54,614 nucleotides of DNA, taken from an uncultured Acidobacteriota bacterium (GTDB lineage Bacteria > Acidobacteriota > Terriglobia > UBA7540). The position numbers were made by a program, and so were the translations under genes. The notes beneath the pieces were generated by a model. That model was not told where the DNA came from and made no database searches. It was given only the letters and a program-made list of their open reading frames with translations. The stretch's first letter is position 1. Every line of letters begins with the position of its first letter. This document shows positions 7,871 through 16,889 of the stretch, piece by piece. Where the stretch lies: NCBI GenBank assembly GCA_937900045.1, contig CALCEB010000275.1, forward strand, positions 1 through 54,614. Reading direction: 5' to 3'.

Positions 7871-8887
7871 CTAGTGTTTGTCTGTGATTTGCAATAACGA
7901 TAAGGGTTTAAAAGCCTCTTTCGCCATCGTAAAGTACTGCTGGTCAGAGTCGGTGCCGAGTGCGCGATAGCCGATGGCCTCAGCCGCTGCCAGCGTAGAA
8001 CCTGAGCCAGCGAAGGGGTCGTAGACAATACCGATCCCTAATGGCAGTGCCGCTCTAACTAGCTTGCGCATTAAACGCTGGGGCTTGAGTGATGGATGAG
8101 GAGCAATCTGTTTTTCTGGGCCTCTCATGGGCGAGCAAACTATGACGTCCTTGAACGGCTCTTTAGCGGACGTGCGGCGTAAACCGCCGGTTCCCCATTT
8201 CCGAAGATTATCGGCAATAGTGCCATTGAATCGCTTACGAAAAATTCCCCACGGCTCCCAGCACGAGCGCGGCATTGCCGAGACATCAGAAAATTCCCCC
8301 TCCGCACCCTTCGGGCGGTCTCCACCTCGAAGCGTTTGTACTAAACGGATAACTTCACCGCGTTTTTCAAGGCCTGTTTCCATGAAGGCATGGAACGTCA
8401 TTGTCGAGACCAAAGGATTGGAGGCAATGAAAACGTGCCCTCCTGGTACAAGGGCTTTGAGCAGACCGTATGCAACGGAACTAAAAAATCCATGTAGTTT
8501 CACTATTTCTTCTTTTGAAAGAACCGTAAATCTAGGTACTGGTCTTCGGTTGGCGCCATCAAAAGTTGGAGGAATGCGCCATACTCCACCATGACCCTCG
8601 CGCAGTTTTGCGTGGTTCTTCTCGTCGTATTCGATTACGCTATACGGTGGGTCAGTTACGACGGCGTGAATGGAATTGGCGGGAAGCTCGGCCAGCCATT
8701 TTAATACATCACTGTGAACATACGTTACCCGCTCGGATAGATGGTGACGTTGTTGCGTTCCAAGTATCCGCACGTTCTCCCATAAACTGTTGTCCCGCAG
8801 TCTTAGCTCGCTCAGCCAAGGTGGATCCTTGCTAAACGTCGCTGTTTGTGCGCGCGGTGTAACCGAAACCTGAATAGAATGACTCAT
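7871..8887 (-). CDS. DNA methyltransferase, N4-cytosine/N6-adenine, beta class
   Basis: The protein carries the catalytic motif DPPY (about residues 79-82, AVVTDPPYSVIEYD) before the S-adenosylmethionine motif DPFAGSGST (about 290). That order defines the beta class. The C-terminal LGTDSDQQY is the acidic SAM-ribose segment. The long insert between the motifs is the likely target-recognition part. It should protect the host genome from the adjacent nuclease. I chose ATG 8885-8887 (MSHSIQVS) with a weak GGAAAAAG upstream; an ATG at 8950 would add 21 residues. Confidence 0.88.
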   Translation of the reverse strand: MSHSIQVSVTPRAQTATFSKDPPWLSELRLRDNSLWENVRILGTQQRHHLSERVTYVHSDVLKWLAELPANSIHAVVTDPPYSVIEYDEKNHAKLREGHGGVWRIPPTFDGANRRPVPRFTVLSKEEIVKLHGFFSSVAYGLLKALVPGGHVFIASNPLVSTMTFHAFMETGLEKRGEVIRLVQTLRGGDRPKGAEGEFSDVSAMPRSCWEPWGIFRKRFNGTIADNLRKWGTGGLRRTSAKEPFKDVIVCSPMRGPEKQIAPHPSLKPQRLMRKLVRAALPLGIGIVYDPFAGSGSTLAAAEAIGYRALGTDSDQQYFTMAKEAFKPLSLLQITDKH

Positions 8888-9118
8888 TCTTTTTCCGTTT
8901 CTTGGGCCTACTAGCGCCCAATCATACGCAACATTTCTTCGATTGTCCATTCGTACGCGTACTGGCGCAAACCTTTCTTTTCAGGTCTGGGTCAGCAACG
9001 GTATCTCTCCTAGGCGCCGCAGGGACTGTCTGCAACTCTCGGTTGCCCAGAAACCCGACGCAGAGTTACACGAGCCCCGATCCCTCTCTACCATCGTCAC
9101 TTCGAACCTGGGCAATTG

Positions 9119-9258
9119 CAGTTTATCATCGACACCATGCACAACAACCCGGTGAAGCGAGGATTAGACTCTTCGCCAGGTGACTAGCAGTGGTCGAGCT
9201 GGCGATTCTACGCCTCGGGCGACAGTTCCGTTCATTTATGGTCACCGATCCAAACTGT
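9119..9258 (+). pseudogene. REP-associated tyrosine transposase (RAYT/Y1_Tnp family), C-terminal relic
   Basis: Read from 9122, the frame gives M-H-N-N-P-V-K-R-G-L followed after an in-frame TAG (9185-9187) by Q-W-S-S-W-R-F-Y. These are the paired C-terminal signatures of RAYT-type transposases (HxNPVKRGLV and WxWSSWRFY). The TAG stands where relatives have tryptophan. No N-terminal catalytic half is readable. The relic directly abuts the palindromic element at 9270, which fits the known association of RAYTs with REP palindromes. Confidence 0.75.
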
Positions 9259-9269
9259 ACCACCTCGTG

Positions 9270-9403
9270 GCGCAATTTGCTGTAGCGCGGGTGTCCCCAC
9301 CCGCGTATAGGATCAGCGCGCCTGTCCTCACCCGCGTGTAACATTCTGAGGACAGCGCTCGGGTTAAAACAAGCGCAGGTGGGAACACCTGCGCTACAGA
9401 CCG
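9270..9403. repeat. Palindromic CTGTAGCG element next to the RAYT relic
   Basis: Left: GGCGCAATTTGCTGTAGCGCGGGTG followed by CCCCACCCGCG. Right: GCAGGTGGGAACACCTGCGCTACAG. Internal CACCCGCG units indicate nested hairpins. The left flank matches that of the element at 7071. Confidence 0.7.
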
Positions 9404-9923
9404 GCATCTTTCCGCTTGACAAATATCCAGTGTTTTGTTTGCGTTTGGTTACCCCTCGTAGCGCCATGCATTTGTGGCTGGCGCGCTCGTTGTTCTTTGT
9501 AAGCGACTCCGAATTCCTTCGCAAAGGAGAATTCCTGTGAGTTCAAAGCCTTTAAGCCCGGCGGCGCTTGAGCCTCGCCGCGTCCATGCCTGGAAGTCCA
9601 CCGCCACCAGGTGTCGCACCGGGAAGATCGAATCGGAGCACTAAAAGATTCCTTTCAATACCAAACCTAAAACTCATTGAAAACAAAGGGAGTATCTGGG
9701 AAAAAAGCCAGCAACTAAGGCTAAAAATTCCTGTAAAGGATTGAATCAAAAGGGTAATATGCATTTAGCGCTCAAAGCTAAGCATTTAACAAAAAACAAA
9801 GGGGTTATCCTGTCGCCTGTGGAAATCTTAGGTTTGGTGGGTGGGTTTTTCCAGTTTGGCTTGGCGCCGGTAGGCCCTGCGGCGGCGGATGGCCGGTGAT
9901 ACAATCGATGAGATTCGAAGATC
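9404..9923. other. Intergenic stretch with one possible tiny ORF
   Basis: A GTG at 9537 with AAAGGAG 7 nt upstream opens a 35-codon frame (to 9644) starting S-S-K-P-L-S-P-A-A-L-E. I do not recognise it. The spacing is good enough to be translated, but it may be a gene relic. The AT-rich part 9645-9830 holds no coding sequence I can support. It probably contains the helicase promoter, but no clear -35/-10 pair was found. Confidence 0.35.
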
Positions 9924-12887
9924 ATGGCTGGCAAAGACCGAATTGACTTAATCAAGACGTTTGAAACCTCGCGAGAGCCCAACCCGCTCTTCTGTCACCA
10001 GGAATTTCTGGAGAAGCTTGCGGGACACGGCAGCGACCCAATTGGTCGGCGGACGGTCTTCCTCATGCAACGTCTCGCTGTAGACGCCCGGCGATCGCAC
10101 TACAAGGCCACTCGCGGCGCAAATCGGGGATGGCGGCGGTCGCGGCTGGGCGGCAACCAAGGCAGCCACTTTTACGCCTGGTGGGCGCCTAAAAACGCCA
10201 CGCCCCTGGAGGAGTCGGACGGATTCTCCGCCGCCCCCGAAGGCGCGCTGTTCCTGCGCGATATCCGTCACCATGACGATCATTCCCCCCTGGCTTCGCA
10301 CTCTTTCGAAAGCCACTATTTGCCGATTACCGTCAATGATCTCCGGCGTGAAGAGTACGGTCCTTCACCCTGGACCCAGCCCCAGGTCCGGTTTGCTGCG
10401 GCGCGGCAACCGGTGAGGATGCTCAAGGGACATCCCGGCTCCGGCAAGACCACCGCTCTGTGGCACGCCGCCGATTCTGCTGGGGCAGAACGGGTGCTGT
10501 ACGTCACCTATTCGCGGGATCTGGCCGCGCTTGCCCGCGACTACTTTGACCGCTACTGCTCCTCCCACAAGCGTTTTGATGTGGTCACATTCCCGAACCT
10601 GATCCGGCAGATGCTCCGCTCGAGCGCACCGGTCGCGGCCGGCCGGGACTCGCGGCAACGTTTTCTCCACGATCTGGCGCCGTTTTCCCGCAGCCTGGGC
10701 GCGTGGACAAACTGCCAAACGGCGCTTTACGATGAATTCCACGCTCACTTGGTGGGCGACGCGCTTCCGGCCGCCATCGGACGGTTCAGCGCTTCGAAGC
10801 GGCCCCGCGTCTCCGATGAGTCCTACCGGGAGCGCCGCACACGCTTCCTGGGACCGAAAGCTGTTACCTCTGCGCTTGAAACCGCCGTCCGCCTCGAGCG
10901 GCTGGATTCGACCACTCTGGCGGATCGCTACTTCCCGGAACTGGGACACGCTTGGCGTGCCGTGGAGCGATTGGGCGCCGCCGCGAGTGGCAGGGCGGCG
11001 GAAGCAGGAATCGGCGCGGAGTTGCTCGGCTTTGACTGCATCGCCGTGGATGAGTGCCAGGACCTGACTGCGATCGAGGCCTTTGTATTGGTCGCTCTGG
11101 CCACAGTGATGAACACCCGGCGCCGCGCGCCGGTTTCATTGCTATTGGCAGGCGACGAGGCGCAGACGGTGCGCCCCACTGACTTCGAATGGGGCTGGTT
11201 CAGCGATTTGCTGCATTCCCAGGTGGGCACTCCTTCGGAGTACAAGTTGGGCGCCAATCTGCGCAGCCCACGCCGCATTGCTGAGCTCGTCAACCGCGTC
11301 TGGGACTTGTATTCCCAGATTCAGAAGCAGGAACGTCCCAGCGGAACGGGTTACGCTGAAATCGACGATGACGCCACTGCCCAGATCCTCTACTGCACTG
11401 CCGTACCCGGCCCGGAGCTGGACGGCTTGCTCATCTCGCTCGCTGCCCGCGAGGGGCTGGCGCTGATCGCTCTCGAGGACGCCGTTCCGGCGTTTGTTCC
11501 GGAATCCGTGCGCCCCGCCGTGCTGACGGTTTCTGAGGCCAAAGGTCTCGACTTCCATTCGGTTTGCGTGATCGATGCCGGGAAGCAAATCGAACGGATC
11601 ATGCGCGAAGATGAGCGCTTCCGAACGAGTTCTGATATCGAGGGCCTGCGCAAGCGGCTGGCCATCGATCAGTTGCGCGTCGCCCTCAGCCGTCCGACGG
11701 AGCGGCTGCTCTGGCTGGACATCAGCCCGGGGGACCGCGTTGTCCGGGAAAGCATTGCCTTTCTGAATGGAGCGAGTCTGGAAGGCGCCATCTCCTCCAG
11801 CGTGCCGGCTGCCGTTCTGAAGACGCTGGAAGAGGATGAACTGGACGCGGAGGAGCGCGTGCAGCGTTGCCAGGCGGACGCCCGGCAGTATTTGGAGATC
11901 AAGCCGGAAATGGCTTGGTCCCGCGCCCAACAGGCTGTCACCTTGCTGGGCCGGCCCGGCGCGCTGGCTGCGGTGACGGATGAGGCGGCGCGCGCTGCTA
12001 CTTATCTCACCCTGGCCGAGATTTGTTTCATTCTGGGTTTTCGTAATGTGCGGCTGGCTTCGGAACTGGGAAGGCCGGATTTGTTTGCGGAGGCGGAGCG
12101 AGCGGCGGCGAACGCGCACCGCTACGGACTGTCCAACACGATCCATGCCATTGAACAGCTTCATCGCGCCTCCGGGGACCAGCGTCTGCAGGCGCTGGCG
12201 GCGCTGGCGCAGGTTCTGCCTCGCAATAAAGGCGAGCTTGAGCCCTGGCTTTTGCTGGAACTCCAGACAATGTCCCGGGAATGGATCGAAATGCTGGAAT
12301 CGGCGATGACCGGCGGACACAACGCCGGCGTGCTCATCAATTTACTTCCGCCTTTTTATGAGGCGCTCGATGTTCCGGACCGGTCGGCCCGAATCGCTCG
12401 CGTGCAGCAGCGCGCGATCCAACTTCTGATTAAGGAAAAACAATATGGGCCCGCCTTGGCGGCCTTGCAATCCTTGCCCGAGCGCCAGCCAAAGTTGGAG
12501 GCGGCGTGCCTGGAAGGCCTGGGCGATTTCCGCAACGCCGCCGAGTGTTACCGGGCGGTGGGAGACATCAAACAAGCCATCAACTGCTATCGCTCCATTC
12601 CCGATCTGGCAGCGGCTGTGACCCTGGTACGGGAGATCGGCGAACACCCTGCCGGCCCGTCTCTGGAATGGATTTCGAAATTGCAAGCTCTTGTCCAACA
12701 GCGGCCTGAGAGGTTCACGAAGATGACGACCGCGGCTGAAAGAAAATTCCTAGAGGAATTGCTGGAACAGGCCTTGGGCGTGACCCGGCGCAAGCGGGCG
12801 CCGGCCAAAGCTCCTCGCGAGAAAGCTGCGAGCCCGCATAAGCGAACTGCAACAAGAACCAAGCCACGGGAAAGGCCCTATTTTTGA
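9924..12887 (+). CDS. SF1 (UvrD/Rep-like) helicase with a unique N-terminal domain and TPR-like C-terminal region
   Basis: A 987-residue protein. Residues 1-150 are unrecognised (GSHFYAWWAPKN near 80-91). The SF1 core follows: Walker A GHPGSGKTT (169-177), Walker B DECQD (376-380), motif III LLLAGDEAQ (near 406-414), motif IV region GANLRSPRRIAELVN, motif V VSEAKGLDFHSV (about 535-550) and motif VI QLRVALSRPTERL (about 590-605). From about 640 to 960 the sequence becomes helical with TPR-like units, such as GDFRNAAECYRAVGDIKQAINCYRSI. The last 30 residues are very basic. The protein should be an ATP-driven DNA translocase; the helical region probably binds a protein. It stands alone, downstream of a restriction-modification operon, so a defence role is possible but unproven. 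Confidence 0.85.
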   Translation: MAGKDRIDLIKTFETSREPNPLFCHQEFLEKLAGHGSDPIGRRTVFLMQRLAVDARRSHYKATRGANRGWRRSRLGGNQGSHFYAWWAPKNATPLEESDGFSAAPEGALFLRDIRHHDDHSPLASHSFESHYLPITVNDLRREEYGPSPWTQPQVRFAAARQPVRMLKGHPGSGKTTALWHAADSAGAERVLYVTYSRDLAALARDYFDRYCSSHKRFDVVTFPNLIRQMLRSSAPVAAGRDSRQRFLHDLAPFSRSLGAWTNCQTALYDEFHAHLVGDALPAAIGRFSASKRPRVSDESYRERRTRFLGPKAVTSALETAVRLERLDSTTLADRYFPELGHAWRAVERLGAAASGRAAEAGIGAELLGFDCIAVDECQDLTAIEAFVLVALATVMNTRRRAPVSLLLAGDEAQTVRPTDFEWGWFSDLLHSQVGTPSEYKLGANLRSPRRIAELVNRVWDLYSQIQKQERPSGTGYAEIDDDATAQILYCTAVPGPELDGLLISLAAREGLALIALEDAVPAFVPESVRPAVLTVSEAKGLDFHSVCVIDAGKQIERIMREDERFRTSSDIEGLRKRLAIDQLRVALSRPTERLLWLDISPGDRVVRESIAFLNGASLEGAISSSVPAAVLKTLEEDELDAEERVQRCQADARQYLEIKPEMAWSRAQQAVTLLGRPGALAAVTDEAARAATYLTLAEICFILGFRNVRLASELGRPDLFAEAERAAANAHRYGLSNTIHAIEQLHRASGDQRLQALAALAQVLPRNKGELEPWLLLELQTMSREWIEMLESAMTGGHNAGVLINLLPPFYEALDVPDRSARIARVQQRAIQLLIKEKQYGPALAALQSLPERQPKLEAACLEGLGDFRNAAECYRAVGDIKQAINCYRSIPDLAAAVTLVREIGEHPAGPSLEWISKLQALVQQRPERFTKMTTAAERKFLEELLEQALGVTRRKRAPAKAPREKAASPHKRTATRTKPRERPYF

Positions 12888-13084
12888 TTTTTCCTTTGCC
12901 TTCGGTTTGTGAACGTCCAGCAATATTTGGCGGCATTCTCCAACCGTCTTCGGGCCATTCCGGGGTCGATCATAGAGTAAACCAGCATTCAAATCATAAG
13001 TTTACGTCATATTATGTCTGATAAGTGATCTTATGTTAATAAACAACCCGTCGCTTGTTCCGCTGCTTCAGGATAGCCCCTACC

Positions 13085-13352
13085 TTCGCGCATGAGGGCG
13101 GAAATGTCCCTGACTCTTGGTTAGCGGAAGTGGCAGGACCGCCGCTGTATCAGGTGGCAGGCTATGGCTGAGAATATCGTGATACGAACCAACGTCGAGC
13201 GCGGCGAGGCGGCTTTTATGGATGAGCCACGTTTCCAGACAAACCATCGCGGCGCCATTCTGAACTCTCAATTCACGCACGTTGGAATCGGAATCGTCAG
13301 GGCGCCAAACGGCGAGCTCTACATCACCCAAGAATTCGCGCGGTTCCAGTAA
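13085..13352 (+). pseudogene. CAP/SCP (YkwD-like) domain protein, frameshifted C-terminal relic
   Basis: The 3' part (ATG 13164 to 13352, 62 codons) ends THVGIGIVRAPNGELYITQEFA, the classic end of bacterial CAP domains, preceded by AENI. The upstream part is in another frame: FAHEGGNVP... (from 13085) to LYQVAGYG and a TGA just before AENI. Joining GYG to AENI restores a CAP-like order, so one frameshift separates them. No signal peptide or start of the original gene is visible. Confidence 0.65.
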
Positions 13353-13369
13353 AAGAGCCAAGCCGCTGC

Positions 13370-13615
13370 CTAAACCGGGCGCGCCGACCCTCCGTTCTTC
13401 CGCTTCGCCATCTTCCGCCGGAATCGATACGATTCCCCTCCGGTCTCAGTGATGTGCGCCCGGACCGCGTCCGCCCGGCTCAGAGGGTTATAGTCTGTAA
13501 GATCGAACCTGGGGTTCGCAAGCTGAAGCTGCCTCGCCACATACTCGAGATCCTGCGGAGTGCTTTCCACCGGCGGGAATGAATACAGTGAGCGCGGGAT
13601 GACCAGTAAATCCAT
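13370..13615 (-). CDS. Short unrecognised ORF with an IstB-like tail
   Basis: An 81-residue frame beginning M-D-L-L-V-I-P-R-S. Its last third, AHITETGGESYRFRRKMAKRK, resembles the C-terminus of IstB-type ATP-binding proteins of IS21 transposons; the rest does not. No ribosome binding site is visible. It may be the end of a recombined or truncated insertion-sequence gene. It lies downstream of the broken permease gene on the same strand. Confidence 0.3.
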   Translation of the reverse strand: MDLLVIPRSLYSFPPVESTPQDLEYVARQLQLANPRFDLTDYNPLSRADAVRAHITETGGESYRFRRKMAKRKNGGSARPV

Positions 13616-13775
13616 GCGACAGGGGGGTCGGCTCACATTGTGAATGGCATGCTGTTTTTTGCCAACAACGTTAGAGAGACAGCGCGGGTCAGGCTGCCGG
13701 CGGTTGTCGGGAAGCCGATGCAGTGGTAGTCGACCAGCGAGACATCTTTGCGGAAATCGACTGCATTTAACCCAC

Positions 13776-15378
13776 CTACTCGGCACGCAGGGCTTCGACC
13801 GGGTTGATAGATGCGGCGCGCCGCGCGGGGATAAAGCTGGCGAGGAGTCCAGAGATCGCGAGCACCGCAGTGACAGCGGCCAGGGTGGGTAAATCCCACG
13901 AACGGATGCCAAACAGCAGTCCGCGCATCAGCGTGGCTGCAGCCACCGAGCACCCGAGGCCGATGACAATACCAACACCAATCAACCATCCCGCTTCTTT
14001 CAAAATGAGCCGATATACGGTGCTGCGCTGCGCGCCGAGCGCCATGCGAACTCCGATCTCGTGGGTTCGCTGGCTCACGGAATAGGCGATCACCCCGTAA
14101 AGCCCCACCACACTCAACAGCAACGCCAGGGCAGCAAATCCCCCTACCAGCCACGCCGAAAACCGGTGCAGCAGAGCCGCTTGCGTGCCGTCAATCCGCT
14201 CGGTCATGGTCGCTTCGTCGGATACGCCCAGGCTCGGATCCAGTTGATGCAAGGTGCTCACCAGCACCGGCAGCAGCGCCCCCGGGGCCTGCCGTGTCCG
14301 CACCGCAAGACTGAAATAGTTGTCCCGCGTCTGGTTAATGGGGAAATACTCCGCAGGCCAGGTGGCGACATCAAGCGGGCCCTCGCGAACGTCTTCGACT
14401 TCGCCGACTATTTCCCACATGGACGGAAGCCCCCCCTCGTCATCGGCGATCCTCTGGCCGATGGGGTTCTGGCCAGGAAAATACTTTCGGGCCAGCGCTT
14501 GATTGATCACGGCCACGCCGGGCCTGGAAGCATCCTCGGCATCGGTGAAGAACCGCCCGCGCAGCAGCCTCGCCTTGAGTGTGGGCAGATATTCCGCGCT
14601 CACATGACGCTCGTCAACGTCATTGTGTTCGCCGTGGTACGGCTTTCCCGGGAACTGAATCCTGTCGATGTCGCAGTTACATTGCACCGGGATCATGCTG
14701 GTAACACCGGCCAACTCCACGCCCGGCAGGCTTGAGACGCGGCGCGCAATTTCCCTGTATAGTCCCACCGTTTGTTCGTCAGTCTTGTAAACCGTGCCAG
14801 GAGCCATAACTCGCACGGTTGCGAGGTGGTTTGGATCAAAGCCCAACGGCACGTGCAGAAGGCGATAGAGGCTCTGCCCCAGCAGTCCTGCGCTGGCCAG
14901 CAGCACCACTGCGATTGCCAGCTCAACGACCACCAGATTCGCTCCCATCCTGCGCCAGAACCGGCTGGCCGCGCCGCGACCGCCGTCGGTTTTGTGGATG
15001 CGGCTCCAGGAGAGCCGCATCCACAAAACCGAAGATGGCCACACTGGCGCCAATGCCGAGGGCGAGAATGAGAATGGCGGTGCCGGCGAAGCCCGGATGT
15101 TTCCGCAACTGCCGGATGGCAAAGCGAATATCCTGCAGCAAGTCGTCGAGCGCCGGCAATCCCCGCGCTTCCCGGTGCTGCTCCTTCGCTTGCTCGACTC
15201 CGCCGAAGCTAACCAGCGCCTGGCGGCGGGCCTCCTCGGGCGACAACCCGCGCTGCAGATTTTCCTCGATCGCGAACTCGAGGTGCGAAGCCATCTCGGC
15301 GTCGAGTTCCTGGTCGAGAGGCTCCTTGCGGAAGAAAGCACGGAGACGGTTGAGAGCCCGGCGAAGTCTGTCGGTCAT
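13776..15378 (-). pseudogene. ADOP-type FtsX/MacB permease, broken by internal deletion and frameshift
   Basis: The N-terminal 126 residues (from ATG 15376-15378, overlapping the PadR stop by 4 nt) are a typical ADOP start: LDQELDAEMASHLEF..., then the first membrane helix and FVDAALLEP. The frame then breaks. In another frame the C-terminal part runs from about 14985 to 13776 with NLVVVELAIAVVLLASAGLL, the second periplasmic domain, and the last FtsX helices ending NPVEALRAE. The first periplasmic domain and first FtsX block (about 300 residues) are missing. The junction carries a 21-bp inverted duplication. An intact relative would be an inner-membrane subunit of a peptide or lipid exporter. 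It cannot work as encoded. Confidence 0.88.
14986..15032. repeat. 21-bp perfect inverted repeat at the permease deletion junction
   Basis: TCGGTTTTGTGGATGCGGCTC (14986-15006, given here only as its position plus ends TCGG...GCTC) is mirrored exactly at 15012-15032, with CAGGA between. The right arm is native coding sequence for F-G-F-V-D-A-A; the left arm is its inverted copy placed where the deleted part should begin. Confidence 0.9.
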
Positions 15379-15728
15379 TGCTTCCCTCCCGCTTCCCGCA
15401 GCGCCAGTACACGGCCCATCACACTGGAGAGTCTTTGCCAGTAGACGGCATCCTTCGCCAACTGCTTCCGGCCCTTTTTCGTAATGGAATAAAACTTGGC
15501 TTTGCGGTTGTTGTCCGAAGTGCCCCACTCGGCGGAGATCCATCCTTGCTGCTGCAGCCGGACCAGCGACGCGTAAATAGTCCCCTGGTTCAGCAGGATC
15601 CTATCGCCACTCACCTGCTCGATACGCCGCGCAATCCCGTAGCCATGCAACGATCCCATGGTTGCGAGCGTTTGAAGGACCATAGGGTCCAAAGTTCCCT
15701 GCAGTAGATCGAGTTTCGATGCGGCCAT
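15375..15728 (-). CDS. PadR-family transcriptional regulator
   Basis: A 117-residue winged-helix protein. It opens KLDLLQGTLDPMVLQTL, continues GSLHGYGIARRI and NQGTIYASLVRLQQQGWI (the recognition helix region) and ends with YSITKKGRKQLA. These are PadR landmarks. Such regulators sit in front of ADOP permease genes in acidobacteria. Its stop overlaps the permease start (ATGA), so they formed an operon. AGGAGG upstream of ATG 15726-15728 fixes the start. The regulator is intact although its partner is dead. Confidence 0.92.
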   Translation of the reverse strand: MAASKLDLLQGTLDPMVLQTLATMGSLHGYGIARRIEQVSGDRILLNQGTIYASLVRLQQQGWISAEWGTSDNNRKAKFYSITKKGRKQLAKDAVYWQRLSSVMGRVLALREAGGKQ

Positions 15729-15737
15729 CCGGCCCTC

Positions 15738-15787
15738 CTGTGTTGTGACCACACCAAAATGACACAAGTTCTGTGGAATTACCACAG
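15738..15787 (-). promoter_or_regulatory. Inverted repeats upstream of padR, possible autoregulatory operator
   Basis: TGTGTTGTGACCACA and, further upstream, CTGTGG-AATTA-CCACAG (15771-15787) give repeated TGTGG/CCACA half-sites directly before the padR gene. PadR proteins commonly repress their own promoter at such palindromes. The assignment is by position and symmetry only. Confidence 0.45.
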
Positions 15788-15968
15788 GAAAATGCGCGCC
15801 CTTGGTTCTGTGGGATTTAGCGATACACGCGGAGGCCGCATTTCGGCGCAATTCTCAAAAGTTGAGTTTTGGCAGCCGTCGCTGGCCCGCGCAACGTGCG
15901 GGCGGCTGAGCCGGGAGCCGCTAGCCAGGGAATCGCACAAGCAGCCCAACCGGGCGTGATATCATTGA

Positions 15969-16262
15969 CGCAGCAAGAGTCTTGAGTTTGAGTGGGATCC
16001 AAAGAAGGCGAAGGCCAATCAAGACTGGCACGGGGTTGATTTTAAGGGAGCGCTGACGGTCTTGGCTGATCCACTCGCCCGCATTTTCGACGATGAGGAA
16101 CACTCTGAAGAAGAGCCGCGCGAGATCATCATTATTAGGCACTCCGCGAAACGGCGTCTGTACTCGGGCCATCTGCTGGTATTTTCGAACAGGCGCAGCG
16201 ACGTTTGCCTTTTCCCTTCAACCAAGGCTGCGGCCTCCAGGGCGGGCATGGTAGTCGTCGCG
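15969..16262 (+). pseudogene. BrnT-type toxin relic
   Basis: From 15984 the frame reads E-F-E-W-D-P-K-K-A-K-A-N then W-H-G-V-D-F and LADPLARIFDDEEHSEEEPREIIII, a clear BrnT toxin pattern. No start codon is available after the TGA at 15966. The expected end (RIISARRAT...) is degraded to an unrelated stretch. No brnA antitoxin follows. The frame runs on without a stop into the next gene. Confidence 0.7.
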
Positions 16263-16331
16263 GCGATCATAATATTGTTCCTGTGGTACAACTCAAGATC
16301 GACGGTGCTCTCTAGTTCGAAGGAGGGTGTG

Positions 16332-16889
16332 ATGAGAAAGCCATGGACTCGCCGAAAATTCCTGGGTGCCAGTCTGTCCGGGCCGCTGGTCTTGAGTGGG
16401 GCGAGGGCCATCGGCCAAAACTCAGCGGCTTTTTCCGGCGGGCTTTCGCCGGCCATGCTGGGGGACCTGCGCGCCGCGGTGGACGAGATCATCCCCGCCA
16501 GTGATGGAATGCTTGCGGCAAACGAAGTGAATAGCGCTGAATATCTCACCACGGTGGCGTCTCGCAACCGGGAATTCCGAACCCAACTGCAGGATTCATT
16601 AAAAGGCTTGCGGCAGATCGCCCGCCAGCGGTTCGGCAAGGGTTTTGCCCAGCTCACCCCGGCGCAGCGAGTGGAAACTCTGCGGGCTTTCGAGAGCAAG
16701 AACGCGGCCTCCTTTTCGAACCTCCGCGACGATGTTTACGAGGCCTACTACACAAACCAGCGGGTGTGGAAACAGATTGGTTACGACTTTTATCCAACGA
16801 ACCAAGCGGGGCCCCAGATGAAGCCCTTTGACGATTCGGCGCTGGCAGCGGTGGGCAAGAAGCCTCGCCACTACCGGGAGGTGAAGTGA
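16332..16889 (+). CDS. Gluconate 2-dehydrogenase subunit 3-like protein (small subunit of a GMC dehydrogenase)
   Basis: A 185-residue protein with a Tat signal (TRRKFLGASLSG). The body (DLRAAVDEIIPASDGM..., YEAYYTNQRVWKQIGYDF) fits the gluconate 2-dehydrogenase gamma-subunit family. This subunit escorts the flavoprotein through the Tat pathway. AAGGAGG at 16319-16325 with 6-7 nt to ATG 16332 decides the start. The frame is open upstream to 16062 only because it reads into a brnT relic. The stop overlaps the next gene's start (TGATG), so the two are co-translated. Confidence 0.88.
   Translation: MRKPWTRRKFLGASLSGPLVLSGARAIGQNSAAFSGGLSPAMLGDLRAAVDEIIPASDGMLAANEVNSAEYLTTVASRNREFRTQLQDSLKGLRQIARQRFGKGFAQLTPAQRVETLRAFESKNAASFSNLRDDVYEAYYTNQRVWKQIGYDFYPTNQAGPQMKPFDDSALAAVGKKPRHYREVK

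Noticed and set aside
5231..9403. Regularly repeated palindromes considered as a CRISPR array
   Set aside because: Spacing is irregular (hundreds to thousands of bases), repeats vary in stem sequence and there are no spacers or cas genes.
11142..12320. A 392-codon frame antisense to the helicase
   Set aside because: It lies fully within the helicase gene and has no recognisable domain; typical antisense openness in GC-rich DNA.
12860..12900. Possible terminator after the helicase gene (T-rich run at 12881-12895)
   Set aside because: The stem that would precede the T-run is too short and imperfect to support a terminator call.
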